Shown piece after piece: positions 38,645-47,892 of a stretch of 64,000 bases of DNA (its first letter is position 1; the number at the start of each line of letters is the position of its first letter). The notes below the pieces were generated by a model. The model had not been told where the DNA came from. It did no database searches and worked only from the letters and a program-made list of their open reading frames with translations. Origin of the DNA: Kordia sp. SMS9 (GTDB lineage Bacteria > Bacteroidota > Bacteroidia > Flavobacteriales > Flavobacteriaceae); the NCBI RefSeq assembly GCF_003352465.1, contig NZ_CP031153.1, positions 62,001 through 126,000 of the forward strand, in the 5' to 3' direction. The position numbers and the translations under genes were made by a program.

Positions 38645-39490
38645 ATGAAAACACAATCAACACTTACAGTTTTACTATTGCTTTTACTTTTTTCGTGTAG
38701 TCCCGAAGAAAATACAAGCGATAAAATCATTCAAGGAAATAATGTGAAAACCTTATATGATTTTGACAATTATGGCATATCTCATAACCTAGCGATGGAT
38801 CATATTGCTACGATGCCAAACTTTAATACTGCATCTTTGGAAGATATTTTCTACTTTGCTGATACGTATACCGATGCCTATTTGGATAATTCTTGCCAAT
38901 GCAATGATTGGCAAACACATGAAACACAAATGGACATGATAGAACAGCTACAGGAAAACATGAACAGTGCTTCCAGTATTCTTGTAAATATGAATGTCAT
39001 CACACCACAAGAAGTACCACTAACGGATATGCTCTTTACCATTTTTGACAATGCAGTTTCTCTTCAGAATAATTCCTATAAAAGCATTCAAGAATTTACT
39101 GCCGAAATTGAAGCTCTTGAAAATTTTGTCTTCAACAATTACACGATAATATATGATCCTGTTGCAAAAACTGGAAATTATGCGGCTACTATTTTAGGAG
39201 CATGTAGCATTGCCAAAAATAGTTACAGCTATTGGGTCACTGCAACACTTAATAGCGCTCATTCGTGGAACTATCGCTTAACACAATTAAATCCAGCTAC
39301 TAGAAACGGCAATACCATATCGCCAATACAAAAAGGTATTTTTGGTGATATCTGGCGTGGTATAAAAAGAGCTGGAGCTGACGTTGGAGGTTTTATAGTA
39401 GGTGGAGATTGCGGCGGTATCTTAGATGGAAGAGATTTAGGATGCGCAATAAAACACGCCAAAAAGAAATCTTCAGGCGTACGCAGATAG
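38645..39490 (+). CDS. Hypothetical lipoprotein with a Gly-rich cationic tail
   Basis: This is a 281-residue lipoprotein (Leu-Phe-Ser-Cys at about residue 18). The middle is mostly helical and contains His-Asn-Leu-Ala-Met-Asp-His near 43-49 and a Cys-Gln-Cys pair near 80. The last ~50 residues are different in character: Gly-rich with three Cys-containing or Gly-Gly steps and a cationic end (AIKHAKKKSSGVRR). I do not recognise the family. It stands alone between two divergent or unrelated genes. Confidence 0.72.
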   Translation: MKTQSTLTVLLLLLLFSCSPEENTSDKIIQGNNVKTLYDFDNYGISHNLAMDHIATMPNFNTASLEDIFYFADTYTDAYLDNSCQCNDWQTHETQMDMIEQLQENMNSASSILVNMNVITPQEVPLTDMLFTIFDNAVSLQNNSYKSIQEFTAEIEALENFVFNNYTIIYDPVAKTGNYAATILGACSIAKNSYSYWVTATLNSAHSWNYRLTQLNPATRNGNTISPIQKGIFGDIWRGIKRAGADVGGFIVGGDCGGILDGRDLGCAIKHAKKKSSGVRR

Positions 39491-39552
39491 CATCATAATT
39501 TAAAAAAGCACATCAGTCAACTACTTCGGGGAAAGCATCGGAGCATTTAAAT

Positions 39553-39574
39553 CTCGATTATCGAGTAACTTGTT
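39553..39574 (+). terminator. Short palindrome followed by a T-run
   Basis: CTCGATTATCGAG is a perfect palindrome with a one-base centre, followed eight bases later by seven T. It is a possible weak terminator of the lipoprotein gene, or part of a dispersed repeat. Confidence 0.35.
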
Positions 39575-39643
39575 TTTTTGTAGTTGCAATATCTTCTGGA
39601 TACTTCTAATGCATAGTTTGGATAATTGCCTTATTTTTACAGC

Positions 39644-40921
39644 ATGAGTGAACCACTAGCTGAACGCATTCGTCCAAAAACATTAGAAGACTACATCAGC
39701 CAAGAACATTTGGTTGGAGAAACTGGTGTGCTTACACGCCAAATACAACAAGGAATCATTCCTTCGCTCCTGCTTTGGGGACCGCCAGGAACAGGCAAAA
39801 CAACGCTGGCAAATATTATTGCCACCACTTCGGATAGACCTTTTTATACGCTTAGCGCGATTAGTTCTGGAGTAAAAGAAGTTCGGGAAGTCATTCAGCG
39901 AGCAAAACAAGACAATGGTTTATTTACCACCAAAAACCCAATTCTTTTTATTGATGAAATTCACAGATTCAGCAAATCGCAGCAAGATTCGTTGTTAGGA
40001 GCCGTTGAAAAAGGTTGGGTAACATTAATTGGAGCTACGACCGAAAACCCCAGCTTTGAAGTCATTCCTGCATTATTGTCGCGCTGTCAAGTATATGTAT
40101 TGAATCCTTTCGGGAAAGAAGATTTGGTAAAATTGCTACAACGCGCCATCAAAGAAGATACAGCACTTTCCAAGAAACAAATTACACTCAAAGAAACAGA
40201 AGCACTTTTGAAACTTTCTGGCGGTGACGCACGAAAACTATTGAATATTTTTGAACTATTAATCAACTCCGAAGGAACTGACGAAGTCACCATTACAAAT
40301 GAATTAGTGCTAAGTCGTGTGCAAAAAAACACGGTTTTATATGACAAAACGGGCGAGCAACATTACGACATTATTTCAGCATTTATCAAATCCATTCGTG
40401 GAAGCGATCCTAATGGAGCTGTCTATTGGTTAGCACGGATGATTGAAGGCGGCGAAGATGTAAAGTTTATTGCACGGAGAATGCTTATTTCTGCGAGTGA
40501 AGACATCGGAATTGCCAACCCAACAGCTTTGGTGATTGCTACGAATACGTTTCAAGCAGTTTCTATCATTGGCTATCCAGAAGCGCGTATCATTTTGAGT
40601 CAATGTGCAGTATACTTAGCGACTTCTGCTAAAAGTAATGCTTCGTACATGGCAATTAAAAAAGCGCAAGCTTTAGTCAAAGAAACTGGCGATTTGTCGG
40701 TTCCGTTACACTTGCGAAATGCGCCAACAAAGTTAATGAAAGATTTAGGCTATGGCGAAGATTACAAATATTCACACGATTACAATCATAATTTCGTAGC
40801 ACAAGAATACTTGCCTGATGAAATTTCCAACACAAAAATATATGATCCTGGAAGCAGTCCACGAGAAAAAAGTCTCCGCGATTTCCTGAAAAACCGCTGG
40901 AAAGATAAGTATGATTACTAA
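39644..40921 (+). CDS. rarA: Replication-associated recombination protein A (AAA+ ATPase)
   Basis: RarA/MgsA acts at stalled replication forks. The 425-residue protein has Walker [10 protein letters not shown] at 46-53 and Walker [11 protein letters not shown] near 103-112. Sensor 1 is in [12 protein letters not shown] near 135-146, and a C-terminal MgsA tetramerisation domain follows with [17 protein letters not shown] near 258-274. The upstream TTG at 39626 keeps the frame open for six more codons, but the ATG at 39644 gives the family start [11 protein letters not shown]. Monocistronic. Confidence 0.95.
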   Translation: MSEPLAERIRPKTLEDYISQEHLVGETGVLTRQIQQGIIPSLLLWGPPGTGKTTLANIIATTSDRPFYTLSAISSGVKEVREVIQRAKQDNGLFTTKNPILFIDEIHRFSKSQQDSLLGAVEKGWVTLIGATTENPSFEVIPALLSRCQVYVLNPFGKEDLVKLLQRAIKEDTALSKKQITLKETEALLKLSGGDARKLLNIFELLINSEGTDEVTITNELVLSRVQKNTVLYDKTGEQHYDIISAFIKSIRGSDPNGAVYWLARMIEGGEDVKFIARRMLISASEDIGIANPTALVIATNTFQAVSIIGYPEARIILSQCAVYLATSAKSNASYMAIKKAQALVKETGDLSVPLHLRNAPTKLMKDLGYGEDYKYSHDYNHNFVAQEYLPDEISNTKIYDPGSSPREKSLRDFLKNRWKDKYDY

Positions 40922-40943
40922 AGTACTATCATGACTGCAACAC

Positions 40944-41504
40944 TTATCCTTTTTTGTGTAAACTTAATTGTTGTATGACAATTTTATCATCATCTTTTCT
41001 AGATAATTCGAGTTCAATTGCTAGTTTTAAACTATCTTGAAGTGTCCAAACAAATGTTCTGCCATAAAACCCACTAGAAAAAACTAAATCACCTTCTCCA
41101 ATCTTATTTTTTAGTTCCTTGAATGTATCTCGATACTGCAATCCAAAGGGTAGTTTCCCTTTAAAAGATTTGTGTTGCCAACTCTCTTTTTTATAATTAT
41201 TAAGAAAAATTACATCAATAATACCCAGACTATCAATTCTAATTTGAATTCCATCGTCTTCATATACATAATCTTTTTTTTCTTTCGAGAAATCTCTAAT
41301 TTCTAATTTGCCTAACTCTTTACTATATGTCCGTACTTTTTTAGAATTGATATCAACACCAATAAATTCATACAGATTTTGATTGATAAACTTTTCACTT
41401 TTAGTCGTTTGTACATCAGTGTTCTTGGAAGAAGTTAAGGTTGTTCTCGTTTTTTGTGTACACGACAAAAATATACATAGCAAAAAGAGGTGTAAATATT
41501 TCAT
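40944..41504 (-). CDS. Hypothetical lipoprotein
   Basis: This is a 186-residue lipoprotein (Ile-Phe-Leu-Ser-Cys at about residue 15). A Thr/Ser/Lys-rich linker is followed by a mixed alpha/beta domain rich in charged residues, with no Cys after the lipobox. I do not recognise the family. It converges with rarA (22 bp apart) and lies 45 bp downstream of another secreted protein gene on its own strand. Confidence 0.75.
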   Translation of the reverse strand: MKYLHLFLLCIFLSCTQKTRTTLTSSKNTDVQTTKSEKFINQNLYEFIGVDINSKKVRTYSKELGKLEIRDFSKEKKDYVYEDDGIQIRIDSLGIIDVIFLNNYKKESWQHKSFKGKLPFGLQYRDTFKELKNKIGEGDLVFSSGFYGRTFVWTLQDSLKLAIELELSRKDDDKIVIQQLSLHKKG

Positions 41505-41549
41505 TACATAAAGAGTTGATTACTTACTATTGCCTTTTCAAAAAATACT

Positions 41550-42368
41550 TTAAAACTTAACATTCAACACCTTCTTTTTAGTGCCGTTGCCTGACGTTTT
41601 TGACAAAATCCATTTGCCATTTTCTTTGTACACCGTAGCGTCTTGCCCTTTGACCAAATACACATTAGGAACGCCCGATTTTAATAAAATCATCACCACT
41701 TTTGGTGTACTATCTACCAATTGATAGCCGTTTTCAATTGGTTGCGCATACAAAACATCTTTTTTACTTTCAGTAGTTGCCATTTCTTTTTCCTCAACTT
41801 CCTGAACTTCTACCACTTCTTCATCTCCTTCTTTGAACGTAACTGGTTCCATAGATGTTGGATCTGATACTGTCACTTTCTCGGAAGTTTCTTCGACAAC
41901 TACTGGCGGTGGTGGTGGCGGAATAACTTTCTTTTCCTTTGGTTGATAAGAATAATTCTTAGCTTCAATCGCTTCAAAAGCACTGCGTATCGTTAAATTA
42001 TACGCCTTTGCATATTCCTTCACTTTAGTACGTCCAAAAGGTGTTTCCAACACTATTTGATTGGAACAATCGCGCAAAACAATGGACGTTTTGGTCATAA
42101 AAATACTAGACTCATTGTTGATATCAGCGTATAAAGCCATACAGCGATCGTTTCCTAATTCCGCAGGAAAATCTTCATTATCATACAATACCTCAAAACC
42201 TTCTTTTTTAAATAAGTGACGCACCAACGTATTTACGCGGTATTTATCGTGTTTTTTTAAAAAGTCAAATTTATACGGAACAACTACATATTTATATTGA
42301 TTCAATTCTTGTGAAAAACAAGAACATGTGATAAAAAGGAAAAGAACACTCGCCAAAAAACGTTTCAT
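41550..42368 (-). CDS. Secreted hypothetical protein with a proline linker
   Basis: This is a 272-residue protein with a signal peptide (about 20 residues, ending Cys-Phe-Ser-Gln). The N-terminal domain (about 20-135) contains VVVPYKFDFLKKHDKYRVNTL and two Cys. A linker with a run of prolines (near 149-156) and Val/Glu-rich repeats follows to about 205. A C-terminal domain of ~65 residues with YLVKGQDATVYKENGKW ends the protein. The family is not one I can name. It lies 67 bp after the DUF5723-type gene and is probably in the same operon. Confidence 0.75.
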   Translation of the reverse strand: MKRFLASVLFLFITCSCFSQELNQYKYVVVPYKFDFLKKHDKYRVNTLVRHLFKKEGFEVLYDNEDFPAELGNDRCMALYADINNESSIFMTKTSIVLRDCSNQIVLETPFGRTKVKEYAKAYNLTIRSAFEAIEAKNYSYQPKEKKVIPPPPPPVVVEETSEKVTVSDPTSMEPVTFKEGDEEVVEVQEVEEKEMATTESKKDVLYAQPIENGYQLVDSTPKVVMILLKSGVPNVYLVKGQDATVYKENGKWILSKTSGNGTKKKVLNVKF

Positions 42369-42435
42369 CTGTGTATGGTATTAGGTTTTGTTTATCTATA
42401 ATTATGCTCCAAATTAAGAATTTTATTGGAATACG

Positions 42436-43863
42436 CTACTTTTTCTCCATCGGAATGACATAATTGAAGCCTAATTGTACAGAAGCGTAATTAGATTGCG
42501 CCAAATTTTGATATTCCAAAAGATTATCTGCCATAATGTAAAAGTTGATATTTCCAATATGTGAAGACAATCCTACTCCAATATTTGTTCGTGAAAAACC
42601 ATCTACTGTATACGTCACTTTTCCACTTAAAAAAGGAAACAATCGTCGGTAATAAAAGGCAGAAAGTGACAATTGCGGTCTGCGCGAACGTCCAATCGCA
42701 AATAATTGCATCCCAACTTCGTTTAAATAATCGCCATCATCCGCAGTACAATTGCATTCTTTGTCCATTTTTTTTCCATAACGATACGATGCAGAACCAT
42801 TGATTTTTGGCGAACGCCAAGCGATGTAATTATTGGAAATGGTATCTAATTCGAATAAATCTTCAAAATTATCCGTAATTTCTTGCCAGTATTCGTCTGC
42901 CGTTTGTCCAGAACCATTGTTGGGAAAGAGCGGGTTGACACCTTCAAAGGTATATTCGCCTTTTAGGGTATAGGTTTCCACATCTTTGGTGTGATAAATA
43001 AAGCCGAGATCTTGTATGCTTCCCGTGATTGTCCATTGTTCTTTGGGATGATATGTAAATCCGAAATCGGCTCCCAAACCTAAATTTCCACCAAAAAGTA
43101 CGCGTTTGCGCAATTCTTTCACTGCTTCTCGGTTCCAATCGTTTTGTCCGTCGTTATCCAAATCAATTAAAGACGCATAGCCAGAGGTTTGGAGCTCTAA
43201 ATCCAAATCAAACGTATGGTCGTAAAAGTTATTGGTTCCTTCTGTAGTGATGAAACTTCCCCTGTTATTGGTCGATTTAAAATTGAGCAAACTCGAATAG
43301 ATTTTCCCACGAAAACCATAGGTCCACTTTTCATTCACTTTGGTTGTAAGCCCAACATGCAATACCGAAAGCAATTCGCCTTTCCCATTCAAATCACTCA
43401 AATCAAATTCGCGACCAATATTACTTTGATTTCCTTCATACGCCAAAATTGCATAATCTCTCGGATAGTAAAAATGAACATCCAATTCTTGATACAAACC
43501 AAAAGACACATATTTATTGGGCGCATACGAATTTCCATACGCAAATCCGCCACTCAAAATTTCCAATTGTTGATTGATGGTGAAATAATCATTTCGATCC
43601 AAATTAAACACCACACGACGCAACTTTTCATTAAAATTGACACCATTATCGGCAAACAAATCATACACGGTAACGCCAGAAGCGCCAGCACTTGCATGAA
43701 TGTGTGACAACAACGGAACGCCTACATGCCATTTGTAGTTTACTTCCGCGCCAGGATTGAGTAACAACGATTGCGGAATGTCTGTAAAATTATAGAGCAA
43801 TTGTTTGTTTTGCGCAACAATTACACACGAAAATAATAGCAATATGAAACTGAGTTTTTTCAA
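42436..43863 (-). CDS. DUF5723-type outer membrane beta-barrel protein
   Basis: This is a 475-residue protein with a signal peptide (about 17 residues, ending Val-Ala-Gln). The mature start, LLYNFTDIPQSLLLNPGAEV near 22-41, resembles the N-terminal 'IPQ-LLLNPA' segment of DUF5723 proteins, which look like FadL/PorV-type barrels. GLYQELDVHFYYPRDYAILAYEGN follows near 125-148, and alternating aromatic strands continue to the end. The function is unknown. It is 14 bp after an upstream lipoprotein gene, forming an operon. Confidence 0.8.
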   Translation of the reverse strand: MKKLSFILLLFSCVIVAQNKQLLYNFTDIPQSLLLNPGAEVNYKWHVGVPLLSHIHASAGASGVTVYDLFADNGVNFNEKLRRVVFNLDRNDYFTINQQLEILSGGFAYGNSYAPNKYVSFGLYQELDVHFYYPRDYAILAYEGNQSNIGREFDLSDLNGKGELLSVLHVGLTTKVNEKWTYGFRGKIYSSLLNFKSTNNRGSFITTEGTNNFYDHTFDLDLELQTSGYASLIDLDNDGQNDWNREAVKELRKRVLFGGNLGLGADFGFTYHPKEQWTITGSIQDLGFIYHTKDVETYTLKGEYTFEGVNPLFPNNGSGQTADEYWQEITDNFEDLFELDTISNNYIAWRSPKINGSASYRYGKKMDKECNCTADDGDYLNEVGMQLFAIGRSRRPQLSLSAFYYRRLFPFLSGKVTYTVDGFSRTNIGVGLSSHIGNINFYIMADNLLEYQNLAQSNYASVQLGFNYVIPMEKK

Positions 43864-43877
43864 AGACTGCGCACGTA

Positions 43878-44432
43878 TTATTCGTTATCAATTAAAAAGA
43901 AAAGCGTTGCTTTTGAACGCATACCAATAGCTCCAAGACTGTTATCATCTAACGGAATTCCTGAGGCACTTGGAAACATACTCAACACCAATTCAAGTCG
44001 TACAGTACTTTTGAGTTGTTCTAGCAGCACATCTTCAAAGATTTCAGTATGTGTGGTAACGACTTCAGTATTGCCGTCTGGTATCACATCAATTGCAAAC
44101 GCATAGGTAACTTGATCGTTTTCATCAAACATGATGATATCTGCTCGAAATGTACGATCAATAGAATTGGTGACTTCAAAAAAGAATTCAGTTCGTATTA
44201 GGTTATCGCGCAGAAACTCGTCATTAAAAACATCCAACTCCAAATCGTCACCAACGGTAACAATGGCAGTTCCTGTAGGTTCTGAAAATTCGGAAGCATC
44301 AAAGTCAAAAAAGATCAAACTTGATTCTACAACGGGCGAAATGGCAATGTCTTCTGCTTGTTCAAAATCTACATCTTCTACACAAGAAACCAACACACAT
44401 AGCATTAGCAATAAAGAGAATTTTTTGAACAT
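43878..44432 (-). CDS. Hypothetical lipoprotein
   Basis: This is a 184-residue acidic lipoprotein (Leu-Val-Ser-Cys at about residue 16, followed by Val-Glu-Asp). It seems to be a single beta-sandwich of about 160 residues with no further Cys. It is the first gene of the minus-strand operon that continues with the DUF5723-type barrel, so it may be a surface or periplasmic partner of that protein. Confidence 0.75.
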   Translation of the reverse strand: MFKKFSLLLMLCVLVSCVEDVDFEQAEDIAISPVVESSLIFFDFDASEFSEPTGTAIVTVGDDLELDVFNDEFLRDNLIRTEFFFEVTNSIDRTFRADIIMFDENDQVTYAFAIDVIPDGNTEVVTTHTEIFEDVLLEQLKSTVRLELVLSMFPSASGIPLDDNSLGAIGMRSKATLFFLIDNE

Positions 44433-44603
44433 AGCGCGACCGATTTAGTTTTATGTATTGAATTCGTTTACACTTTTTTAATGTACTAAAAGTTTATGCG
44501 AAATCATTGAATAATGGAGTATTTTTCAATACCTAAGAAAAGAAAAAAGATTCTTTCTCTAATAACAACTGTTTCTTAAAAAAACGACACTTTTGCGGTT
44601 TTA

Positions 44604-45287
44604 TTACAGATATTTTTCAATTTCAGTCAAATCATGTACCAAAGGACAGAGCAAATGTGTGTATTTCTTGTCAAAATCAACATGAATCACATTCATATGT
44701 ACCTTTAATGCTCCTAAAACATCAGCTTCCAAACTATCTCCTATCATCATCGCGTTTTCAGGAGCAACGTTTGCCAAATCTAAGGCATGTTCAAAAATCT
44801 TTGGGTTGGGTTTTTTCACATGCACACTTTCCGAATCCACAATATGTTCAAAGTAGGATAAAATTCCAGAAGCTTTTATTTTTTTGTGTTGCACTTCTCG
44901 GAAACCGTTGGTAATGATATGAAGATTGTATTTTTCTTGGAGATTTTTCAACAATTCTTCAGCATATTCAAAAAGATGATTAAAGCTGGATAAATACTGA
45001 ATGTATTGCTCAGAAAGTGTATTGATCAATTCGTCAGATACTTCAAAATTAATCGCTTGAAACGTTTTCGCCAAACGCTGGTATCGCAATTCTTTTTTCG
45101 AAATTTTTTCTTCTCGGAACAATCGCCAGTATTCTAAATTTACGGGCACATACACCGCAAGAAAGCGATCATGATCGACCTCAACCTTGTTTTCGGCTAG
45201 TATTTTTTTGAACGTTAACGCGGAGTTTTTTTCAAAATCCCAAAGTGTGTGATCTAAATCAAAGAAAATATCAGTGATGTTCAGCAT
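44604..45287 (-). CDS. yjjG: YjjG-type noncanonical pyrimidine nucleotidase (HAD family)
   Basis: This is a 227-residue HAD hydrolase. Motif I is DLDHTLWDFEKNS with nucleophile Asp10 and Asp12. Motif II is in ITNGFREVQHKK near 125-136, and motif IV is in MMIGDSLEADVLGAL near 175-189. The 'HTLWDFE-NS' string is characteristic of YjjG, which removes phosphate from non-canonical pyrimidine nucleotides. The ATG lies inside the 3' end of the preceding gene (17 bp overlap), so the two are translationally coupled. Confidence 0.88.
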   Translation of the reverse strand: MLNITDIFFDLDHTLWDFEKNSALTFKKILAENKVEVDHDRFLAVYVPVNLEYWRLFREEKISKKELRYQRLAKTFQAINFEVSDELINTLSEQYIQYLSSFNHLFEYAEELLKNLQEKYNLHIITNGFREVQHKKIKASGILSYFEHIVDSESVHVKKPNPKIFEHALDLANVAPENAMMIGDSLEADVLGALKVHMNVIHVDFDKKYTHLLCPLVHDLTEIEKYL

Positions 45288-46566
45288 TGTTATATTTTTT
45301 TAACAAATTGATATATAGCTCTTTCCAATCCATACTGCGCTCTGCAAGTACTACATTGTGAAATACCGCTGCAAAAATACCATTTACTTTTTGGACTTCC
45401 ACTGCCATTTTCATGATTTCATCGGTAAAAACTTCCGCTTCTAAATACCCTGTAAATTCCAAACAAAACGGATGTACGCGCAACGGTGTTTGTATTTCCA
45501 TGCCAATGTCATAAAAGTAAAACGGATTGCAGGTTCCTGCACGAAATCCAAGCGCATCACGATAGCCCATGGAATAATCTTCTGAAAATTCTAAATCAAT
45601 TAAGTTTCTGTAGAATTGCGGTACATTCAACATGTTGTGATGTTGTCGCACACGTTTTACAGGTTTGTTGATCGTAGTATTGAGTCGCTTCTTTTCTTTT
45701 TTCAATTTTTTGGCTTCGGAAAAAGAAGCATACGATGCCAACAGTCCAACTTTGCTATAATCCGACACATTTTTAATCAAGCGAATGAACTCATTTTTAT
45801 AGATCGATACATTGTGATCGTTCGTAGAATAATCGCCAATTTGAAAGAAATAATACGCTTTTGTGTTGTATACTTTGTGCAGTGCAATTAGCTCGTCAAA
45901 ATTGTTGAATGGATCGTCGCGCATACCTAGTAATACCGCGAAACGTTCTATGAAACGTGAAAATTTAAACCGAACAATATCTGTAGCAAATCCACCAAGC
46001 GTTCGTAGAATTCCACGTTTTTTATATGCATACGCTACCGGAACATTGATCATGGGTGTGTATGTGAATTCACGCTCTTCGGGAACTACGTCTGGAAAGC
46101 GATCTGAAAAGATTTTTAAAAACTTCTGACACCAAATATCTACGACAGGAATGGTGAGAAAACCGTGTTTGTATGCCAAACTTTCTGCGGCAGTGTAGCG
46201 TCCGTGTTCGTCTTTTACATACGGTAAATATTCTTCGTAGCGACTCAACATGTAGAAACTTGCTGCAAAAATGTCAAAAGGCACTGTACTTTTTTCTCCT
46301 GCGGGAAAGAAACAAGGAACTTCATCCCATTGTTGAATCGTAATGTCTACTTCTCCAATACCTTGCTCAAATAGTAAATCGTGACTTCGTACCGAAAATT
46401 CGTCGCCCAAAGGCTGCTTTACGTACGACATTTTAACTTCGTTGTGCGCAATAAAGGTTTCTATTTTCGTGGTAAAATCAATAGGAATTCCCAGAATACG
46501 TGTCAGTACATGTTTAAATGTATACCGAAGTCTTGGTGTAATTTTTTTGGTGTATACTAACAGCAT
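45271..46566 (-). CDS. Polysaccharide-deacetylase-like protein (DUF7033-type)
   Basis: This is a 431-residue protein without a signal peptide. The N-terminal ~140 residues match the DUF7033-like region found before flavobacterial polysaccharide deacetylases (PFDIFAASFYMLSRYEEYLP near 98-117). The later part has DYSMGYRDALGFRAGTCNPF near 337-356, typical of the NodB-like domain in these proteins. Where I would expect the metal-binding Asp pair (around 177-190) the sequence reads Met-Ile-Asn-Val-Pro-Val-Ala-Tyr, so the catalytic Asp may be missing. It is adjacent to radC (stop-start TAA-ATG) and overlaps yjjG. Confidence 0.78.
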   Translation of the reverse strand: MLLVYTKKITPRLRYTFKHVLTRILGIPIDFTTKIETFIAHNEVKMSYVKQPLGDEFSVRSHDLLFEQGIGEVDITIQQWDEVPCFFPAGEKSTVPFDIFAASFYMLSRYEEYLPYVKDEHGRYTAAESLAYKHGFLTIPVVDIWCQKFLKIFSDRFPDVVPEEREFTYTPMINVPVAYAYKKRGILRTLGGFATDIVRFKFSRFIERFAVLLGMRDDPFNNFDELIALHKVYNTKAYYFFQIGDYSTNDHNVSIYKNEFIRLIKNVSDYSKVGLLASYASFSEAKKLKKEKKRLNTTINKPVKRVRQHHNMLNVPQFYRNLIDLEFSEDYSMGYRDALGFRAGTCNPFYFYDIGMEIQTPLRVHPFCLEFTGYLEAEVFTDEIMKMAVEVQKVNGIFAAVFHNVVLAERSMDWKELYINLLKKYNNAEHH

Positions 46567-47268
46567 TTAGAGTAAGTTTTCATCAGCGAAACTAAAATAC
46601 TCTTTTTCTGTGATAATTAAATGATCTAATACTTTTATATCTATATTTTCCGCTCCCATGCGTAATTTTTTGGTAATTGCTTTGTCAGCTGCACTTGCTT
46701 TTAAGGTTCCTGATGGATGATTGTGCGCCAAAATAATGGCAACAGCACCTACTTCTAACGCCGTTTTCAATACGAGACGGATATCGACCAACGTTCCTGT
46801 AATGCCGCCTTTACTCAAACGTAATTTTTTTAGCACTTTGTTGGAATTGTTGAGGTACAGAATCCAAAATTCTTCGTGTGGCAATTCGCCAATAATCGGC
46901 TGCATGATGTCAAATACCATTTTGCTCGACGTTATTTTTTGGCGTTCTACTTTGGTTTCTATTTGCCTACGTTTTCCGAGTTCTAACGCTGCAATAATCG
47001 TAATTGCTTTGACCAAGCCAATGCCTTTGAATTTCTTGAGTTGATCCGAAGATAGTCTTCCTAGTTCGTTCAAATTTCCATCAACAGAAGCTAAAATTCG
47101 TTTGGAAAGCGACACCGCACTTTCGTCTTTGCTGCCCAAACGAATTAAAATGGCTAACAATTCCGCATCACTCATTGCTGTTTTTCCTTTGAGTGCTAAT
47201 TTTTCACGTGGACGATCGTCTTCTGACCAATATTTTATGGATTGAAGGTTTGTCGTATTGTCTTTCAT
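46567..47268 (-). CDS. radC: RadC family protein (JAB/MPN metalloprotease fold)
   Basis: This is a 233-residue protein. An N-terminal UPF0758 helix-hairpin-helix region (about 15-100) precedes a JAB domain with the full JAMM set: Glu132 or 133, His182 and His184 in His-Asn-His-Pro-Ser-Gly, and Asp195. Despite the name, a DNA repair role is not established for the family. It is the first gene of an operon with the deacetylase-like gene and yjjG. Confidence 0.93.
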   Translation of the reverse strand: MKDNTTNLQSIKYWSEDDRPREKLALKGKTAMSDAELLAILIRLGSKDESAVSLSKRILASVDGNLNELGRLSSDQLKKFKGIGLVKAITIIAALELGKRRQIETKVERQKITSSKMVFDIMQPIIGELPHEEFWILYLNNSNKVLKKLRLSKGGITGTLVDIRLVLKTALEVGAVAIILAHNHPSGTLKASAADKAITKKLRMGAENIDIKVLDHLIITEKEYFSFADENLL

Positions 47269-47285
47269 TTCTGATACTATTTCTT

Positions 47286-47320
47286 TAAAGCTAGTCTTTT
47301 TTTGGTTTGAATAGTCAAAC
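47286..47320 (-). promoter_or_regulatory. radC promoter with an overlapping palindrome
   Basis: On the minus strand TTTG (47319-47316) and TAGCTTTA (47293-47286, one mismatch to TAnnTTTG) are 22 bp apart. GTTTGA-ATAG-TCAAAC (47305-47320) is a perfect inverted repeat covering the -33 element and could be an operator. Confidence 0.4.
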
Positions 47321-47394
47321 GAGTTTGTAAGCGTTGAAAAAAATGTGTGAACGTTATTTTTTGGGAATTATTTTTAGGTTTCCCACGATTGCAG

Positions 47395-47402
47395 TACCTT
47401 TA
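47395..47402 (+). promoter_or_regulatory. Candidate -7 element for the DUF1569 gene
   Basis: TACCTTTA matches TAnnTTTG in seven of eight bases and lies 32 bp before the ATG. A TTTA at the -33 distance is weak. Confidence 0.4.
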
Positions 47403-47434
47403 GATCACACCTAATTTTTATACATACAACAGCT

Positions 47435-47890
47435 ATGAAATCATTATTTGATGACGCCGTACGTGAAGAAGTTTTACAGCGAATTGATAGTTTAACACCA
47501 GCATCTGTTCCTTCTTGGGGAAAAATGTCAGTAGGACAAATGTGTACACATTGCCAAAAACCTTTGGAATTGTCTATGGGGAAAATTGCCTTGACTGGAA
47601 AAAAAGCGGGTTTTATGAAACGCTTGGTGTTTAAGATTTACAAACCCTTGATGTATAATGACAAACCTTGGACGCAGAATTTGCCAACCGTACGCGATTT
47701 TTTGATTACCGATGCACGCGAATTGGCTACCGAGAAAGCGAAATTAGCGGAATTGGTTACAGAGTTTCACAATTACAAAGAAGCGACAGAATGGCCAACG
47801 CATCCAATGTTTGGAAAGTTTACACATGAACAATGGGGAAAAATGCAATACAAACATTTACACCATCATTTAAGTCAATTTGATGCCTAA
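47435..47890 (+). CDS. DUF1569 family protein (DinB-like fold)
   Basis: This is a 151-residue soluble protein. WGKMSVGQMCTHCQKPLELS near 28-47 and the C-terminal HPMFGKFTHEQWGKMQYKHLHHHLSQF are the conserved parts of DUF1569. That is a DinB-like four-helix fold whose His residues can bind metal. The biochemical role is unknown; DinB-like proteins include thiol-dependent enzymes. It is followed after 2 bp by the PaiB-like gene, probably the same transcript. Confidence 0.87.
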   Translation: MKSLFDDAVREEVLQRIDSLTPASVPSWGKMSVGQMCTHCQKPLELSMGKIALTGKKAGFMKRLVFKIYKPLMYNDKPWTQNLPTVRDFLITDARELATEKAKLAELVTEFHNYKEATEWPTHPMFGKFTHEQWGKMQYKHLHHHLSQFDA

Positions 47891-47892
47891 TT

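Noticed and set aside
39626..39643. Upstream TTG start for rarA
   Set aside because: The ATG at 39644 gives the conserved N-terminus.
44519..44532. Inverted repeat GTATT-N4-AATAC
   Set aside because: The arms are only five bases and AT-rich, which is expected by chance in this sequence.
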